Positions 14,038 to 14,899 of a stretch of 14,899 nucleotides of DNA are shown here, piece after piece. The notes under the pieces were generated by a model. It saw only the letters and a list, made by a program, of their open reading frames with translations, did not search any database and had not been told where the DNA came from. The first letter of the stretch is position 1, and every line of letters starts with the position of its first letter. Location of the stretch: contig JAFNAU010000016.1 in the NCBI GenBank assembly GCA_017860335.1, positions 1-14,899 on the forward strand. The letters are read 5' to 3'. A program made the translations under genes and the position numbers. Origin of the DNA: Bacteroidota bacterium. GTDB lineage: Bacteria; Bacteroidota; Bacteroidia; Bacteroidales; Paludibacteraceae.

Positions 14038-14058
14038 GTTTGAAGTTTGAAGTTTGAA
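14038..14058. repeat. Heptamer tandem repeat GTTTGAA x3
   Basis: Three exact copies of GTTTGAA, with related sequence on both sides (GGTTTGAGGTTTCAC before, GTTGCAC after). It lies in non-coding DNA and looks like a slippage-prone minisatellite. I recall similar intergenic heptamer arrays in other Bacteroidota, but cannot verify this here. Confidence 0.8.
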
Positions 14059-14235
14059 GTTGCACACTTACTGAATCATCCTGGATTAGGTTTATAGTTA
14101 TTTGAGCACCCTCTGATAAATTGATGCTGTCAGCGAGTGTTTCACAGACAGTCTCTCTACGGAAGAGGCTATCTCTTTAAGAAACACAGGGCTGTGAATA
14201 CTCCCGAAAACTGGGATAAATTCCACCAAAATATC

Positions 14236-14243
14236 TACCTTTG
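14236..14243 (+). promoter_or_regulatory. Candidate -7 promoter box for msrC
   Basis: TACCTTTG matches TAnnTTTG and is identical to the uvrA -7 box. It ends 17 bases before the ATG at 14261. No clear TTG is present at the -33 position (CTGGG at about 14211-14215 is the nearest). Confidence 0.5.
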
Positions 14244-14260
14244 TACCTGTAAAAAAACTT

Positions 14261-14740
14261 ATGGCTGAAGAACTGAAAATAAATGCTGCTGCGGATAAAG
14301 AAGCCCGTTACCACGAACTTATCCCGCAACTGCAGGCGCTGACGGAAGGTGAAAGGGATCTGACGGCTAATATGGCGAACATCGCGGCTGCCCTGAAAGA
14401 GGTTTTCGGATGGTGGTGGGTTGGCTTTTATCTGGTGAAAGACAATGAGCTGGTACTCGGTCCGTTTCAGGGACCGGTTGCCTGCACCCGGATTGCGTCA
14501 GGGAGAGGTGTCTGCGGCACAGCCTGGAAAGAAAGACGATCCATTCTCGTACCCGATGTCAACAGGTTTCCGGGGCATATCGCGTGCAGCAGCGCATCGG
14601 TATCCGAAATTGTTGTTCCGATTTTTAACCGTCAACAGGAAGTAGCGGGAGTTCTGGATGTGGACAGCGAACGATATGATGTGCTGGACGAAACAGATGT
14701 GAGGTTTTTGGAAGAAATAGCAGGGATAATAATCCAGTAA
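14261..14740 (+). CDS. msrC: Free methionine-(R)-sulfoxide reductase (GAF-domain fRMsr)
   Basis: This cytoplasmic enzyme reduces free methionine-(R)-sulfoxide, using thioredoxin, as part of oxidative-damage repair. The protein is 159 residues and consists of a single GAF domain, the usual length. The family signature is complete: GPFQGPVACTRIASGRGVCG at about 67-86 and DVNRFPGHIACSSASVSEIV after it. Cysteines 75, 85 and 109 have the same spacing (10 and 24) as the three redox cysteines of the E. coli enzyme (84, 94, 118), so it should be active. It is apparently monocistronic with a -7 box just upstream. A palindromic element begins 7 bases after the stop codon and may double as its terminator. 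Confidence 0.94.
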   Translation: MAEELKINAAADKEARYHELIPQLQALTEGERDLTANMANIAAALKEVFGWWWVGFYLVKDNELVLGPFQGPVACTRIASGRGVCGTAWKERRSILVPDVNRFPGHIACSSASVSEIVVPIFNRQQEVAGVLDVDSERYDVLDETDVRFLEEIAGIIIQ

Positions 14741-14746
14741 AGAACA

Positions 14747-14776
14747 GCCCCCTAAATCCCCCATGGGGGACTTTTG
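14747..14776 (+). repeat. Solo palindromic element after msrC, same family as the uvrA insertion repeat
   Basis: GCCCCCTAAAT leads into the perfect palindrome TCCCCCATGGGGGA (14757-14770), followed by CTTTTG. Compared with the minus-strand reading of 8472-8515, the C-block, TAAAT spacer, palindrome arms and GACTTTTG end all match; only the palindrome centre differs. A stable hairpin followed by TTTT could act as a terminator for msrC. Nothing further was recognised in 14777-14899. Confidence 0.85.
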
Positions 14777-14899
14777 CAGCATATGTCTTATAAGAATAAG
14801 TAGTCGTTCCTTAATAATTCATTTTTAAGCAGCTTGTGAGTAAAAATTTTGCCTGTAGAGAATTTGAAAAATAAAAGATAATAACTTTTCTTTCAGTTT

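Larger units (their letters stand above)
13856..14260. other. 405-base intergenic region upstream of the M16 gene and msrC
   Basis: No gene was found here. The left part is AT-rich and holds a possible M16 promoter and an imperfect AT-rich inverted repeat (about 13985-14012). The middle holds a heptamer tandem repeat (14038-14058). The part from about 14060 to 14230 is less AT-rich and has no recognisable coding or RNA signature; it could be decayed DNA. The last 25 bases hold a -7 box for msrC. Confidence 0.55.

Noticed and set aside
14038..14058. CRISPR array
   Set aside because: Repeats are 7 bases, directly adjacent, with no spacers.

Overview
The window looks like a chromosomal segment from a member of the Bacteroidota, most likely Bacteroidales. 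The evidence is the protein families (a two-domain periplasmic M16 peptidase, a sodium-pump decarboxylase beta subunit, Alx-like TerC and DedA membrane proteins), starts without Shine-Dalgarno sequences, and several -7 boxes of the Bacteroidota type TAnnTTTG upstream of genes. No rRNA, tRNA, CRISPR array or classical insertion sequence was seen.

Layout. On the minus strand from the left: lepA (elongation factor 4); a beta subunit/OadG-like pair of a sodium-translocating decarboxylase, ended by a clear hairpin terminator; and a TerC-family gene followed by a DedA-family gene. A 335-bp AT-rich divergent intergenic region then separates these from plus-strand uvrA and a secreted protein of unknown function with a probable beta-barrel C-terminal half. 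A bidirectional terminator closes that pair against the convergent M16 metallopeptidase gene on the minus strand. After a 405-bp non-coding stretch containing a heptamer tandem repeat, a plus-strand gene for free methionine-(R)-sulfoxide reductase ends the window. It is followed within 7 bases by a short C/G-rich palindrome.

The outstanding feature is in uvrA. The protein is 1120 residues instead of the usual roughly 920-950. An AT-rich segment of about 600 bp (32% GC in its core by hand count, against 47-58% in sampled uvrA lines) is inserted in frame in the linker between the two ABC ATPase halves. It encodes a complete DUF559/Vsr-like PD-(D/E)XK endonuclease domain with its acidic residues present. 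Both ends carry C/G-rich palindromic repeats in inverted orientation. The right-hand repeat is nearly identical to the solo palindrome after the methionine sulfoxide reductase gene, and a more decayed relative may lie after the secreted-protein gene. All UvrA motifs on both sides are intact and in frame, so the gene looks functional rather than broken. A 10-bp duplication inside the right-hand repeat is what keeps the second half of uvrA in frame.

My interpretation is that a palindromic repeat family, possibly spread by a Vsr-like nuclease, has entered a DNA-repair gene and been accommodated as a protein insertion. This is comparable in outline to in-frame palindromic elements of Rickettsia or REP/RAYT systems. 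The sequence shows the arrangement; mobility and function are inference.
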